Position numbers and translations under genes: made by a program
Shown here: piece after piece, positions 9,483 through 19,640 of the stretch
Layout: every line of letters starts with the position of its first letter
How positions within the stretch are numbered: position 1 is the stretch's first letter
Notes under the pieces: model-generated
Databases searched by the model: none
Seen by the model: only the letters and a program-made list of their open reading frames with translations
What the model was told of the DNA's origin: nothing
DNA from: an uncultured Pirellulaceae bacterium
GTDB lineage: Bacteria > Planctomycetota > Planctomycetia > Pirellulales > Pirellulaceae
Assembly: GCA_938084685.1 (NCBI GenBank)
Contig: CALKGE010000009.1
Coordinates: 124,001-188,000, forward strand
DNA length: 64,000 nucleotides
Direction of reading: 5' to 3'

Positions 9483-10101
9483 TTAATTGGCATGTTTTCA
9501 GGAGACCCCCCTTCAAACATGATCTGACCTCTAACAGGTTCTGTTAGTTTAACTCAGCAACCTTACACGCTAAAGGGGGACTAACCGCTGAATATTAAGT
9601 TTTTTTCAGTGGTTAAACCGCTTTACCACTATCGGAAATCCAGTCATGGCAAGCAAGCAGTATACGCCAGTTTTTCAGAGTAGCAAGTGGTGTTTCGAGA
9701 GGAAGCGGTGGATTAATCGTCCCCATGGTTACAGTTTTTCTGAACGGTTTTGAAGTCGCCGGCCAACGTGAAAACGTTGCCCTTCCATGAATAACGTTTG
9801 TGAGGTTACCCAATCCGGGCAGACTCCCCAGATTGTTGCTCAGAGATGAGTGTAGTTGCCGTTTCAGATTGCCCTCAAAAATCTGTTTTTATTAATTGTC
9901 GAGTCAAGACTCGGGAACTAAACTTAATTCCCACTGTTTATTTTTGCAGTAATAGCCTGTCGTGCCTGAATTCATGAGTGCGCGTTGGTGGATTCATGAA
10001 AACAATTGCGTCTGTTTTGGCGGTCACCCGCAATTGCGACAACCCTCGCTGAAATATTCCTGCACACATTTCAAATCTTTTTCTCTGTCGAAACATTTTC
10101 T
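9483..10101. other. Intergenic region of about 620 bases with small inverted repeats
   Basis: No convincing gene is present; the one open frame (9613-9813, minus) has no family resemblance or ribosome binding site. Three symmetric elements are visible: CATGTTT/AAACATG (9491-9497 with 9515-9521), CTAACAG/CTGTTAG with a 3-nt loop (9531-9547), and an AACCGCTGAA/TTCAGTGGTT stem with one G-U pair around 9585-9616. The region must hold the promoters for tRNA-Gly/tig (minus) and for the FHA gene (plus), but no consensus promoter stands out. Confidence 0.5.
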
Positions 10102-10920
10102 ATGAACATAGATTTTACTGTTTTCAAAGAAGGGCAACCCTTGAAGACAATTAGCGTTGAGCTACCTGTCGTTATTGGTCGAGGGAGTGATTCTACACTG
10201 ACAATCAAGCATCCTTTGCTGAGTCGTCGGCATTGCGAAATATATGAAGAGGCAGGACAGGTATACATCAAGGACCTGGCATCGCTTAATGGAACGTTTG
10301 TTGATGATGCACGAGTAGAAACGGTGTCACCTTTGTCATCTGGTTCTCAATTGAAACTGGGCATCGTTGCCATGCAGGTTTCTTTCGAAGGTGGCGATGT
10401 TGCAGGCGTCGATGAAGCTGATTTTGAGATGGGAGCGGTCGAAGGTGCTCCTACAGACAGCATTCCCGTCGTGACAGACGAACTCGCGGCCGATGCTGAG
10501 TCTGAGCCAGCGATGCTGGATTTAGGGGATTTTGAAGTTAGTGAACCAGCTGAGGCTGGTGAGGATGCAGGGTTTGATCTGGCCGAATTCGAAGTTGTAG
10601 AAAACGTTGATGCTGGTGCAGCCGAGCCGGAGTCAGGGCCCGCTGTAGCCGAAGCGGAAAGCCTTGATCTGGGCGACTTCGAGGTAGCTGTTCCCGGCGA
10701 GGCCGCAGGTGAGCCGGAAGCTCAAATTGAATTACCGTCGTTTATGGATCTGGCCGGTGGTCTGGATGAAGTGAGTGATGCTGAGGCTCCTGCCCCGGCT
10801 GCAGAAACAGAAGAGCCTGCTGCTCCAGCAGCGGATGATCCCTGGGCTGCTCTGCCAGCCGAGCCCCAGGTAAGTGCTGACGACGATGATCTGGATGCCT
10901 TCCTGGCCGATCTGGGCTAA
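10102..10920 (+). CDS. FHA-domain protein with acidic repeat tail
   Basis: A 272-residue protein. Residues about 5-95 are a forkhead-associated domain with the phosphothreonine-binding signature: GRG at 26-28, SRRH at 41-44 and LNGT at 62-65. The rest is acidic, Ala/Glu-rich and probably disordered, with near-repeats LDLGDFEV, FDLAEFEV and LDLGDFEV and a C-terminal DDDLDAFLADLG. No membrane segment or signal is seen, so it is probably cytoplasmic. FHA domains read phosphothreonine marks from Ser/Thr kinases; two such kinases lie elsewhere in this window, but no link is shown. ATG 10102 is chosen because the FHA fold begins there; an upstream TTG frame from 10006 has no support. Confidence 0.87.
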   Translation: MNIDFTVFKEGQPLKTISVELPVVIGRGSDSTLTIKHPLLSRRHCEIYEEAGQVYIKDLASLNGTFVDDARVETVSPLSSGSQLKLGIVAMQVSFEGGDVAGVDEADFEMGAVEGAPTDSIPVVTDELAADAESEPAMLDLGDFEVSEPAEAGEDAGFDLAEFEVVENVDAGAAEPESGPAVAEAESLDLGDFEVAVPGEAAGEPEAQIELPSFMDLAGGLDEVSDAEAPAPAAETEEPAAPAADDPWAALPAEPQVSADDDDLDAFLADLG

Positions 10921-11109
10921 GCCGTAGTAATCGTCTCCAATTATTTCTTTCCACGGGCGAAGAGTCTGTCTGCCTGTCTGCCGTTACGTCGGGACTGCCG
11001 TTGAAGTTGCGTACCTGGCAATCTGAAAGTCCACTTGAAAACACAATCACGGTACAATTGGTGAGCACAACTGGCCTCTGTTTGTTCATGAGTACTGAGA
11101 GATTACACA

Positions 11110-13086
11110 ATGAGACTGATCGTCCAAGTATGTCTGTTTATTGGTTTGACCCCTGTCATGCTGTTTGGTCAGGGCGAGCAGCTTCAGGTTACGCAAGAAG
11201 GTGGTGAAAAGAGACACTCCAACCATCTGATCAACGAGACCAGTCCCTATTTACTGACGCACGCGCACAACCCCGTGGATTGGTATCCCTGGGGTGAAGA
11301 AGCATTTGAGAAAGCCAAGCAGGAGAAGAAGCTGATTTTTCTTTCAGTTGGCTATTCCAGCTGCCACTGGTGCCATGTGATGGAACGCGAGTCTTTTGAG
11401 GATGAAGAGATCGCCGAGTACCTCAATAAACACTATGTGTGTATCAAGGTCGATCGGGAAGAGCGGCCGGACGTGGATCAGGTTTACATGACCGCGGTTC
11501 AGGCGTTGACGCGACGGGGAGGCTGGCCGATGAGTGTATTTCTCCATCCCGATGGACGACCCTTTACCGGCGGGTCCTACTTTCCAGCTCGCGATGGGGA
11601 CCGTGAAGGGCTGCCCGGTTTTTTGACCATCATCAAGCGCATGCAGATGATTTGGACGGACCAGCCTGAGGTCGTGCAACGGCAGGCAGCTCAGGTCACC
11701 CAGGCGGTGAAGGCAGAACTGGAAGCTCGCATCCCCCGTTCGTTGGTTCCTTTAACGGATGAGGTACTGGTGAAGACGGTCAGTTCCATGTCAGACGATT
11801 TTGACAGAGAGTGGGGTGGCTTTGGTTACAGCATTGCCAATCCAAACGTACCGAAATTTCCTACTCCAGGAAATCTGGAATTCCTGTTGTACCGCGTTTT
11901 GCAATTACGAGCTGCTGACAATGGGGATGATGTCGGTGTGACGGAGCTGGAGATGTTGACCAATCAGCTTGACCATATGGCGTTGGGCGGGATTCGCGAT
12001 CATTTAGGTGGTGGTTTTCATCGATACAGTGTCGATCGTTTTTGGCATATTCCTCACTTTGAAAAAATGCTGTATGACAACGGCCAACTTGCGTCGATCT
12101 ATGCCGCTGCTTACAAGTTGACCGGGAAAGCTGAATACAAACGGGTGACCGAGCAACTGCTTTCCTTTGTGTTACGGGAAATGACCGATCCAGCTGGTGG
12201 TTTTTATTCTGCATTGGATGCGGACAGTGAGGGGGAGGAAGGAAAGTTCTACCGCTGGTCACGTGAAGAAATCAAGAAAGAGTTGACCGATCAGGAGTAT
12301 CAACTTTTTGCAGAGATTTACGGTGTCACCGAGGAGCCTAATTTTGAAGAGCATTACTATACGTTGCTGTTGAAACGGTCGATTGCCGAGATTGCTCGGG
12401 ATCGTGCTGATCCAGAGGACCGTCTGGAGAGTCGGTTAGTCCCTATTCGTGAAAAGCTATTGACCGTGCGGTCCAAACGAATTCGCCCGTTGCTGGACAC
12501 CAAGATCCTGGCCAGTTGGAACGGGTTAATGATCCGAGGGTTTGCAGATGCTGGTCGCCTGCTGGGCAATGATCAATCTCTTGCTGCTGGGGCCAAAGCC
12601 GCCGAATTTATCATGCAGAACATGCGGGATGACGACGGGCAGCTGTTACATAGTTTCAACAAGGGAGAGGCTCGGTTTAATGCTTACCTGGCGGATTATG
12701 CTTACTTTATTGAAGGGTTAAATGCACTGCATCGTGCCACTGGTAATCAAAAGTGGCTGGATTACTCGCGCGAGCTGATGGCTCAGCAACTGGAGCGGTT
12801 CTGGGATCGGTCGGCCCATGGATTCTTTTTCACGGCAAGTGATCATGAGCGTTTGATTGCTCGAGCAAAAAACCCTGTCGATAGTGTGCGGCCGTCGGGC
12901 AATTCAGTTTCAGGCCAGAACCTGCTTTATCTCTATCAGGTCACCGGTGATGAGGACTACCTGGAGTACGCTCGCAAGACACTCGACAGTGTATCAGGGA
13001 TCATGGCCTCGTCGCCTGCAGCCTCACCGCGGATGGCTATTCTGGTAAATGAACTTCTCAAACTGGACGCCCAACAGGACAAGTAA
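11110..13086 (+). CDS. YyaL/DUF255 thioredoxin-domain protein
   Basis: A 658-residue member of the family that joins an N-terminal thioredoxin-like domain (DUF255) to an alpha/alpha-toroid (six-hairpin glycosidase-like) domain, as in B. subtilis YyaL and human SPATA20. Landmarks are [24 protein letters not shown], the CHWC site at 85-88 followed by [34 protein letters not shown], and [22 protein letters not shown] in the toroid part. A signal peptide ([19 protein letters not shown]) suggests export. The biochemical role of the family is unsettled. It converges on the amino-acid permease with only 16 nt between stops. Confidence 0.92.
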   Translation: MRLIVQVCLFIGLTPVMLFGQGEQLQVTQEGGEKRHSNHLINETSPYLLTHAHNPVDWYPWGEEAFEKAKQEKKLIFLSVGYSSCHWCHVMERESFEDEEIAEYLNKHYVCIKVDREERPDVDQVYMTAVQALTRRGGWPMSVFLHPDGRPFTGGSYFPARDGDREGLPGFLTIIKRMQMIWTDQPEVVQRQAAQVTQAVKAELEARIPRSLVPLTDEVLVKTVSSMSDDFDREWGGFGYSIANPNVPKFPTPGNLEFLLYRVLQLRAADNGDDVGVTELEMLTNQLDHMALGGIRDHLGGGFHRYSVDRFWHIPHFEKMLYDNGQLASIYAAAYKLTGKAEYKRVTEQLLSFVLREMTDPAGGFYSALDADSEGEEGKFYRWSREEIKKELTDQEYQLFAEIYGVTEEPNFEEHYYTLLLKRSIAEIARDRADPEDRLESRLVPIREKLLTVRSKRIRPLLDTKILASWNGLMIRGFADAGRLLGNDQSLAAGAKAAEFIMQNMRDDDGQLLHSFNKGEARFNAYLADYAYFIEGLNALHRATGNQKWLDYSRELMAQQLERFWDRSAHGFFFTASDHERLIARAKNPVDSVRPSGNSVSGQNLLYLYQVTGDEDYLEYARKTLDSVSGIMASSPAASPRMAILVNELLKLDAQQDK

Positions 13087-13102
13087 GAAGGACAAGTAGG
13101 AC

Positions 13103-14614
13103 CTAGGAATTGCTTTCTTCGGGAGAATCGAACGTGAGCATTGCCTTTGTTTTTTTGTCGAACAGAATGAACAGAGGTACGCTCAGGGCCAGGAAGCCAA
13201 AGCTGTAGAGAAAAGCGGAGACTTCGTCCAGCGCCACGAGTGCCAGAAAGATGGCGTTCATGATCAGAGCGATTCCTGGAACGACAGGGTAACCGGGAAT
13301 GCGATAAGGGCGAGGCATATCAGGTTCTGTTTGGCGGAGGATAAAGACTGCTCCAATGGCCATCACAATGAACACCGTGGCACTGATCACGGCAAAGTCG
13401 GTCAGCTGATTAAATATGTCTTCGGCAGCACTCAGGTCCCGAGGTTGGTCGTTTTCAGTCCCCATTCCGGCAAACAGGACCAGCGACGAAATGAGTAAAA
13501 ATGCCGCCACACTTGTCGCTCCCACACCAATAATGGCGACGAAAGGCGCTCGTGATTTGGGATGGACTTTTCTGACGGCAGGGATAAACATCCCATCGCG
13601 TGCCATCGCAAAGAGGACTCGAGGGGGTGTCAAGAGGCCGGTATTCAGTGCACTGAGCGTACTGACCATGATGACGGAGCTGACAAAGGCGCTACCGAAC
13701 TTTGCCAATGAACCACTGACAGGTTGCAGGTAGGTTAAGGCAGCCTCCTGAGGAACTTTCCTGAGCGGATCATCTTCGATAGCCACCATTTCGTCGAGTG
13801 AAAAGATGCCGTGGAAGGCAAGGTTGACCGCAATGTAGATCACCATCAGGACGATGGCTCCGCCAATCAGTGCAAACGAGAGGTTTTTCTCGGGTTCTTT
13901 GATTTCCTCTGCCACGCTGGTTACCATCCAGCCGCCGGAGTAGGCCCACATCACATTCAGCATGACCAGCGTTATCATCTGCAGAGCTGAATCTGGACGG
14001 GACGAAGTGACAGGAGCATCTTCGAAATTCCTCAGAGAAAATGATTCTCCGTCGCCGAGCAGCGCAATAAATGGAAGCAGAGCAATGAAGACAAGCACGG
14101 CTACTTTGACAATGGTTGTCAAATTCTGAATGACACTTCCCCAGACGATTCCCATACAGTTCACAAACGTGAAGAGCGTTAGCAGGGAAACGACAATCAG
14201 GATGACTTGCGCCGTACTGAAATCGACGCCAATGGTGGTCCCCAACGTCATCGTGAAGAAGACAGCCAGTGCCGAGTTGGCCATGGAGGTGAAGAAAATA
14301 GATTGATTCCAGCCGGCCAGAAATGCAGGAAGCCTGCCGTAGGCCTGACGGATATAGACATAGGTGCCTCCTGCTTTGGGCATCATTAAACTGAGTTCTG
14401 CCATGCAGATTGCGGTGACCAGCGTAATAATTCCGCCTGCAACCCAGCCCAGCATAATCAGTGAAACGCTGTTGCTGGAGGCAGCATTGGCAGCAGGTTT
14501 TGCAAAGATGCCCGAACCAATGACAGCTCCGACCATCATGGCCAGAGCGGACCATTTACCAAGAGCCTGAGAGAGTGCAGGGCCAGAATGGGGTGAGGGA
14601 TTTGATTCGGTCAT
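13103..14614 (-). CDS. APC-family amino acid permease
   Basis: A 503-residue membrane protein with about 12 predicted transmembrane helices. The N-terminal part has the APC signature (GKWSALAMMVGAVIGSGIFAKPA) and the helix-3 motif PKAGGTYVYIRQAYG found in LAT/CAT-type amino acid exchangers. The insertion SSLVLFAGMGTENDQPRDL forms a loop late in the protein. It would carry amino acids across the inner membrane by antiport or proton symport; the substrate cannot be fixed. It is the last gene of a minus-strand run with the SlyX-like and membrane-protein genes, with a 41-nt gap to slyX. Confidence 0.9.
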   Translation of the reverse strand: MTESNPSPHSGPALSQALGKWSALAMMVGAVIGSGIFAKPAANAASSNSVSLIMLGWVAGGIITLVTAICMAELSLMMPKAGGTYVYIRQAYGRLPAFLAGWNQSIFFTSMANSALAVFFTMTLGTTIGVDFSTAQVILIVVSLLTLFTFVNCMGIVWGSVIQNLTTIVKVAVLVFIALLPFIALLGDGESFSLRNFEDAPVTSSRPDSALQMITLVMLNVMWAYSGGWMVTSVAEEIKEPEKNLSFALIGGAIVLMVIYIAVNLAFHGIFSLDEMVAIEDDPLRKVPQEAALTYLQPVSGSLAKFGSAFVSSVIMVSTLSALNTGLLTPPRVLFAMARDGMFIPAVRKVHPKSRAPFVAIIGVGATSVAAFLLISSLVLFAGMGTENDQPRDLSAAEDIFNQLTDFAVISATVFIVMAIGAVFILRQTEPDMPRPYRIPGYPVVPGIALIMNAIFLALVALDEVSAFLYSFGFLALSVPLFILFDKKTKAMLTFDSPEESNS

Positions 14615-14655
14615 GGATATTCGATCACAAGCTGTCGGAGCAGAGACAGTCTCGT

Positions 14656-14874
14656 TTATAGCAAATCCCGAATCTCATCTGGGAAATCATGTTTCTCAGA
14701 TTCCAGTTTCTTTTCAAGGTTGTCTACTTTGTCTGAAAGTTCTTCGATCTTTTTATGCCCATCCACAACGACGCCATCCAGGTCAGAAACAGTCTGTTCG
14801 AGATGAGTGAAAAGTGATTCCAGATTGGTTACTCGTTTATCCAATTCATCCCGTTTGGCATTGGGATCAGTCAT
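14656..14874 (-). CDS. slyX: SlyX-like coiled-coil protein
   Basis: A 72-residue protein that is almost entirely heptad coiled coil (ELDKRVTNLESLFTHLEQTV, then KIEELSDKVDNLEKKLE). Length and pattern match the SlyX family, whose function is unknown. A GAGGA ribosome binding site precedes the ATG. SlyX assignment of such short coiled coils carries some risk; a generic coiled-coil protein is the alternative. Confidence 0.75.
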   Translation of the reverse strand: MTDPNAKRDELDKRVTNLESLFTHLEQTVSDLDGVVVDGHKKIEELSDKVDNLEKKLESEKHDFPDEIRDLL

Positions 14875-14978
14875 ATCGAAGTCCTCGCCCTGATAGGGGT
14901 TTATTCATTCAGACACCATGCGACGCACTATTTGTAAACAGACTGTACACCAATGTCATGGAGAAGGACAAGATTGGC

Positions 14979-15629
14979 TTATAGTCTGAGAAAATTCTTC
15001 AGGTCGTCCATTACGATTTGCGGATTTTGAAGGATCTGAAAGGCAATCAGTGTGCCCAGCACCAGCGCGAAGCCGATCAGGGAAAGCGCATAGGGGTTAG
15101 GTGGTACTTTTACTTTTTTCAGCCGGGAAGCCAGCTCTACTCGTAACCTGGTCCAGCTGCCGAGGTTTTGCGTGTGGCCGACGGCAACGATCTGACAGCT
15201 GCGCATTGTGTTTTTCGATTCAATACTGAATTGGATTCCCAGCTGAGGTAGTTCGACGCTGTCGCCTGCCCATTTGGCGGTTTTATCCATTTCGGCCACG
15301 AGCATCCCCAAGGTCGTTTTAAGTTGAGCGGCGGTAATGTTGTAAATCACCAACCGGGGTTTACTGGTCATGCCAATCAGAAGCACGCAGAGAATATAGA
15401 AGGCGACCAGCAGGCTCCAGGTCCATCCTCCAAAAGTGGTTAACGCCTGCTCAGGTACGAAAAGTCGTAAAGGCCCGACCATGACGAGGCCGGAAATACC
15501 GAGCGCCAACGAGAAAGTGTCACGCGCACCGCTGGTAACAAACGGTTGTCGTGACCCGTTAATGAGTCCCATAAGCATCAGATAGACGGTCAGTGGGCCT
15601 AATGCGATGCACAGATGAGCGGCAGCCAT
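14979..15629 (-). CDS. Membrane protein of unknown function
   Basis: A 216-residue protein I do not recognise. It has a hydrophobic N-terminal half with about three transmembrane segments (LCIALGPLTVYLMLMGLI, FSLALGISGLVMVGPL, WSLLVAFYILCVLLIGM), a soluble domain of about 80 residues, and a C-terminal helix (ALSLIGFALVLGTLIAFQIL). The soluble part (KNTMRSCQIVAVGHTQNLGSW) may be a small beta fold. It is divergent from tkt across a 239-nt gap and heads the minus-strand run leading into slyX. Confidence 0.75.
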   Translation of the reverse strand: MAAAHLCIALGPLTVYLMLMGLINGSRQPFVTSGARDTFSLALGISGLVMVGPLRLFVPEQALTTFGGWTWSLLVAFYILCVLLIGMTSKPRLVIYNITAAQLKTTLGMLVAEMDKTAKWAGDSVELPQLGIQFSIESKNTMRSCQIVAVGHTQNLGSWTRLRVELASRLKKVKVPPNPYALSLIGFALVLGTLIAFQILQNPQIVMDDLKNFLRL

Positions 15630-15868
15630 GGTTTGATTATTCCGGTTAGACGAATATTACGAGGGTCTATTCTACGGAATGAGCTGGGAATAACCAATAA
15701 ACCCCTGAAAAAAAGGTTAAACGTGTCACCGGTTCCAGAGCAACTACCCAAGATCGAATCTGAGTGGTAAACTTTGAAATTCAGCCGGTTTTGTTCTTCT
15801 TTGGTGAGTGAAGGTCAATCTGGCTGTTTTCATAAGAATTCCAGTTCAAGTCTTGAAACGATTGCTTT

Positions 15869-17929
15869 ATGTCAGAAACAACTGCAAATATCGAACAAGT
15901 AGCGATTAATACCATTCGAACATTGTCCATGGATGGAGTTCAGGCAGCCAATAGCGGACACCCAGGTACTCCCATGGCACTTGCGCCGGTTACCTATGTG
16001 CTGTGGAACGAGTTTCTGAATTATGATCCGGCTGCTCCCAACTGGGCCGCTCGTGACCGATTTGTACTCTCGTGTGGCCACGCTTCGATGCTTCAGTATT
16101 CAATCATGCATCTGGCTGGTATTAAAGCGGTTGATGAGTCTGGCAATGTCACCGACGAATTATCAATTTCACTCGACAGCATCCGCAACTTCCGTCAATT
16201 GCACAGTCCCTGTGCTGGTCATCCCGAATTTGGAGAAGCGGCAGGAATTGAAATGACGACCGGTCCGCTGGGGCAAGGGGTTGCTACCAGTGTAGGAATG
16301 GCCATTGCGGGTAAGTGGTACGCTGCCCGGTACGATCAGGGTGACACTTCGTTGTTCGGTTTTGACACATACGTGATCTGCAGCGATGGTGACCTGATGG
16401 AAGGGATCGGCTGTGAAGCTGCTTCGGTGGCAGGTCACCTCAAGCTCTCCAATCTTTGCTGGATTTATGACGACAACAATATCACCATTGAAGGTGAGTG
16501 TGATTTGGCGTACACCGAAGATGTAGCCACGAAGTATCAAGGGATGGGATGGCATACAGTTACGGTGGAAGACGCCAACGATCTGGATGCGATCCGAGCG
16601 GCGTTAACAGAGTTTAAAAACACGGATGATAAGCCGACGCTGGTGATTCTTAAAAGCATCATCGGCTATGGCTCGCCCAATAAAGCTGATTCGCACGCGG
16701 CTCATGGATCCCCTTTAGGTGATGATGAAGTAGCACTCACCAAGGAATTCTACGGTTGGCCTGCTGAGCCGAAGTTCCTGGTACCTGAGGAAGTAGTTGC
16801 CCATTTTCAGCAGGGTCTGGGGCAGCGAGGAGCGGCCGCTCGGGCTGAGTGGCAAAGTGCCTATGATGCCTATCAGGCTGCTCACGGCGATGCGGCGGCT
16901 CAGTTAGAGACTATTTGGAGTGGTAAACTTCCAGCGAACTGGGAAGAGGGAATCCCCACGTTTGATGCAGATGAAAAAGGGCTGGCGACACGCGTTTCAT
17001 CTGGTAAGGTCCTGAATTCGCTGGCCGAAAAATTTCCCTGGTTACTGGGGGGAAGTGCAGATCTGGCTCCGTCGAATATGACCAACCTGGATTTCGAAAA
17101 TGCTGGAGACTTTGGCCCAGACAATTACGGCGGCCGTAATTTCCATTTTGGCATCCGGGAACATTCAATGGCTGCAATCAGTAACGGGATGTCATTGTCT
17201 GGATTGCGATCGTACTGTGCAACGTTTTTTGTATTTACCGACTATCTTCGTCCGGCATTACGCTTGAGTTCGCTCATGCATCAGGACGTGATTTACATCA
17301 TGACGCATGACTCGATTGGATTAGGAGAAGATGGTCCGACACACCAGCCTGTCTCACATCTGGCATCCTGTCGAGCGATACCAGGTGTCCATGTATTCCG
17401 GCCAGCAGATGCGAATGAAGTGGCGGAGGCCTACCGCACACTGATAACGGCTCAGTCACAGCCTTCGATGCTGGTGCTGACGCGGCAGGGCGTACCAACT
17501 TTATGTCGGGAAGAATACGGACCAGCCGATGGAACGGCCAAAGGCGCGTATGTTCTGAAAGACTGTGAGAGTGCTCCCCAGGTGATTCTGGTGGGAACCG
17601 GAAGTGAAGTACACATTTGTCTGGAGGCCCAGACCCAGCTGGCGGCCGAAGGCATTGCTGCCCGAGTTGTGAGTATGCCCTGTTGGGAGTTGTTTGATGC
17701 TCAAACGAAGCAATACCGGGATTCCGTATTACCGCCGGAAGTGACAGCTCGGGTGGGCTGTGAAGCTGGTTTACGGATGGGTTGGGACCGTTATATCGGT
17801 TCGGAAGGGAAGTTCGTAGGGATGACAGGATTTGGTGCTTCGGCACCCGCAGGCGTGCTCTACGAACATTTCGGTATTACGGCAGAAAACGTGGCAGCTC
17901 AGGCGAAAGCTGCTATTGCCGGAGAATAA
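15869..17929 (+). CDS. tkt: Transketolase
   Basis: A 686-residue thiamine-diphosphate enzyme of the usual length. It moves two-carbon ketol units between pentose-phosphate and Calvin-cycle-type sugars in the cytoplasm. Seen in order are SGHPGTPMALAPVTYVLW near the N-terminus, the diphosphate/metal motif CSDGDLMEGIGCEAAS with DDNNITIEG, the pyrimidine-domain GIREHSMAAISNGM, FFVFTDYLRPALRLSSLM, and the DGPTHQPVSHLASCRAIP segment. No strong ribosome binding site precedes the ATG. groES follows 102 nt downstream on the same strand. Confidence 0.97.
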   Translation: MSETTANIEQVAINTIRTLSMDGVQAANSGHPGTPMALAPVTYVLWNEFLNYDPAAPNWAARDRFVLSCGHASMLQYSIMHLAGIKAVDESGNVTDELSISLDSIRNFRQLHSPCAGHPEFGEAAGIEMTTGPLGQGVATSVGMAIAGKWYAARYDQGDTSLFGFDTYVICSDGDLMEGIGCEAASVAGHLKLSNLCWIYDDNNITIEGECDLAYTEDVATKYQGMGWHTVTVEDANDLDAIRAALTEFKNTDDKPTLVILKSIIGYGSPNKADSHAAHGSPLGDDEVALTKEFYGWPAEPKFLVPEEVVAHFQQGLGQRGAAARAEWQSAYDAYQAAHGDAAAQLETIWSGKLPANWEEGIPTFDADEKGLATRVSSGKVLNSLAEKFPWLLGGSADLAPSNMTNLDFENAGDFGPDNYGGRNFHFGIREHSMAAISNGMSLSGLRSYCATFFVFTDYLRPALRLSSLMHQDVIYIMTHDSIGLGEDGPTHQPVSHLASCRAIPGVHVFRPADANEVAEAYRTLITAQSQPSMLVLTRQGVPTLCREEYGPADGTAKGAYVLKDCESAPQVILVGTGSEVHICLEAQTQLAAEGIAARVVSMPCWELFDAQTKQYRDSVLPPEVTARVGCEAGLRMGWDRYIGSEGKFVGMTGFGASAPAGVLYEHFGITAENVAAQAKAAIAGE

Positions 17930-18031
17930 ATCTTCGGGAACCTGTCCGCGATGGTTGCACGCGTCGATGAAGCGTTGCAGAATGGCGGTATTGAATTATC
18001 TGATTCCAAGTCTAACTGAAGGCTATATTTC

Positions 18032-18319
18032 ATGAACGTTGTGCCTCTTGGCGACAAGGTTGTAGTGAAACGAGTTGAGGCTGAAGATGTTACAGCCGGA
18101 GGCATCGTGCTTCCTGACTCAGCAAAAGAAAAACCTCATCAAGGGCGTGTTTTGTCGATCGGCGATGGTGTACTGCTACCCGACGGCACCCGTTCTGCTC
18201 CCGAGGTCAACGAAGGTGACCGGGTACTGTTCAGTTCTTATGCTGGAACTGAAATCCAGGTGTTGGACGAAGAGTTGTTGATCATGTCGGTCAACGACAT
18301 TCTGGCTGTTCTGGACTAG
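18032..18319 (+). CDS. groS: Co-chaperonin GroES (solo)
   Basis: A 95-residue GroES, normal length, with VPLGDKVVVKRVEAEDVTAGGIVLP at the start, the mobile-loop region after it, and the C-terminal DEELLIMSVNDILAVL. It would cap GroEL rings in the cytoplasm. No groEL is adjacent; the next gene is unrelated. AAGG lies about 9 nt before the ATG. A weak hairpin with a long U tract follows the stop. Confidence 0.96.
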   Translation: MNVVPLGDKVVVKRVEAEDVTAGGIVLPDSAKEKPHQGRVLSIGDGVLLPDGTRSAPEVNEGDRVLFSSYAGTEIQVLDEELLIMSVNDILAVLD

Positions 18320-18320
18320 G

Positions 18321-18357
18321 CTACTGAGCTATTCAGTCGGTGGTTTTTTTCTTTTTT
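18321..18357 (+). terminator. Probable terminator after groES
   Basis: A short stem ACTGA/TCAGT (18323-18327 with 18333-18337) followed by a strong T-rich tail, seven T then C then six T (18344-18357). The stem is only 5 bp, so the call rests mainly on the tail and on its position directly after the groES stop. Confidence 0.4.
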
Positions 18358-18521
18358 GTCCCATCAGAATTTGCGCAGCTTAACAGATTGTGCATTGCAT
18401 GATTTCCTGCGCGCCGATGGTTGATATATAATAACTTAACTGGAAGTAATTTCGGTTATTGCGCTGGGTACTGCGCAATCAGGGGAACAGATATATAGCA
18501 TTACGAGAAAGAAGCGAACTG

Positions 18522-19640
18522 ATGAATACTCGATGGAATCGACTAGCCATGGTACTGATTTGTGTTTCGGTATTGGCACCTTCGCAGCTGGTTAGCGCTG
18601 AGTTAGACAGCCGGGACCAGCAGCTTGTAGATCAGATGGTCAGCCGGGCAGTCCAGTATTTAAGGACGACCGGACAGGCTGACGACGGATCTTTTTCAAA
18701 GGAAGCGAGTCCAGCCATAACGTCGCTGGTTACTGCTGCTCTGATCAGGAGTGGTCGGCCAGTGGAAGATCCGATGGTTACCAAGGCACTGAAGTTTATT
18801 GAAAGTCATGTTCGCGAGGATGGTGGGATTCATCAGGATGGTTCGTTATACCGGAACTATGAAACGTGCCTCGCAATTCTGGCTCTGGTCGAAGCGAACG
18901 AAGATGGTCGCTATGACAAGATCCTTGCTCCAGCAAACAACTTTGTGCGTGGTATTCAGGTCGGTGCTGATGGTAAGGTTGCCAGGAGTGCTCCCGAGTG
19001 GGGTGGTCAGGGTTACGGTAAACACAAACGTCCGGACTTGAGTAATACGGCTTTCTTTATCGATGCTCTGGTGGCAAGTGGTGCTTCAGCCGATGATCAG
19101 GCAATTCAGGCTGCATTGGTCTTTGTATCACGTACGCAGAATCTCGAGTCCGAGCATAATACGACAGAATTTGCCACCAAGATTGGGGATGGTGGTTTCT
19201 ATTATACGCCGGCCGCTGGGGGAACCAGCCAGGCAGGTAAGACAGCCAATGGTGGCCTGCGTAGCTACGCTTCGATGACCTATGCCGGATTGAAGAGCAT
19301 GATTTATGCGGGCGTAGACAAGGACGACCAGCGGGTCCAGGCTGCCATGTCCTGGATCAAAAAGCATTATGATCTCTCAGAAAACCCAGGTATGGGATCG
19401 GAAGGGCACTTTTACTATCTCCACACATTCGCCAAGACACTTCATGCACTGGGAGTTGAGGAAGTGGAAGATGCGAAAGGGAAAAAGCACAACTGGCGTT
19501 CGGAACTTATCTCTGAGTTATCGCGTCGGCAGAAACGAAATGGATCGTGGATTAATACCAGGAGTACACGTTGGTTGGAGGCAGATGAAAACCTGGTGAC
19601 AGGTTATCTTCTGTTGGCGCTGTCCTATTGTCGTGAGTAG
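18522..19640 (+). CDS. Exported prenyltransferase/squalene-oxidase-repeat protein
   Basis: A 372-residue protein with a signal peptide (hydrophobic core LAMVLICVSVLAPSQLVSA). The rest is a series of alpha-helical repeats of the alpha/alpha-toroid type (LVDQMVSRAVQYLRTTGQADDGSF, VTKALKFIESHVREDGGI, VQAAMSWIKKHYDLSENPGMG), the fold of terpene cyclases and protein prenyltransferase beta subunits. The catalytic DxDD motif of squalene-hopene cyclase is not seen, and exported planctomycete versions are usually uncharacterised, so no cyclase function is claimed. ATG 18522 is chosen because the signal peptide starts there. A TATAAT hexamer lies at 18427-18432, with no good -35. Confidence 0.82.
   Translation: MNTRWNRLAMVLICVSVLAPSQLVSAELDSRDQQLVDQMVSRAVQYLRTTGQADDGSFSKEASPAITSLVTAALIRSGRPVEDPMVTKALKFIESHVREDGGIHQDGSLYRNYETCLAILALVEANEDGRYDKILAPANNFVRGIQVGADGKVARSAPEWGGQGYGKHKRPDLSNTAFFIDALVASGASADDQAIQAALVFVSRTQNLESEHNTTEFATKIGDGGFYYTPAAGGTSQAGKTANGGLRSYASMTYAGLKSMIYAGVDKDDQRVQAAMSWIKKHYDLSENPGMGSEGHFYYLHTFAKTLHALGVEEVEDAKGKKHNWRSELISELSRRQKRNGSWINTRSTRWLEADENLVTGYLLLALSYCRE

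Noticed and set aside
9613-9813. 66-codon minus-strand open frame in the intergenic region
   Set aside because: No ribosome binding site, no family resemblance, no hydrophobic or coiled-coil pattern; kept as non-coding.
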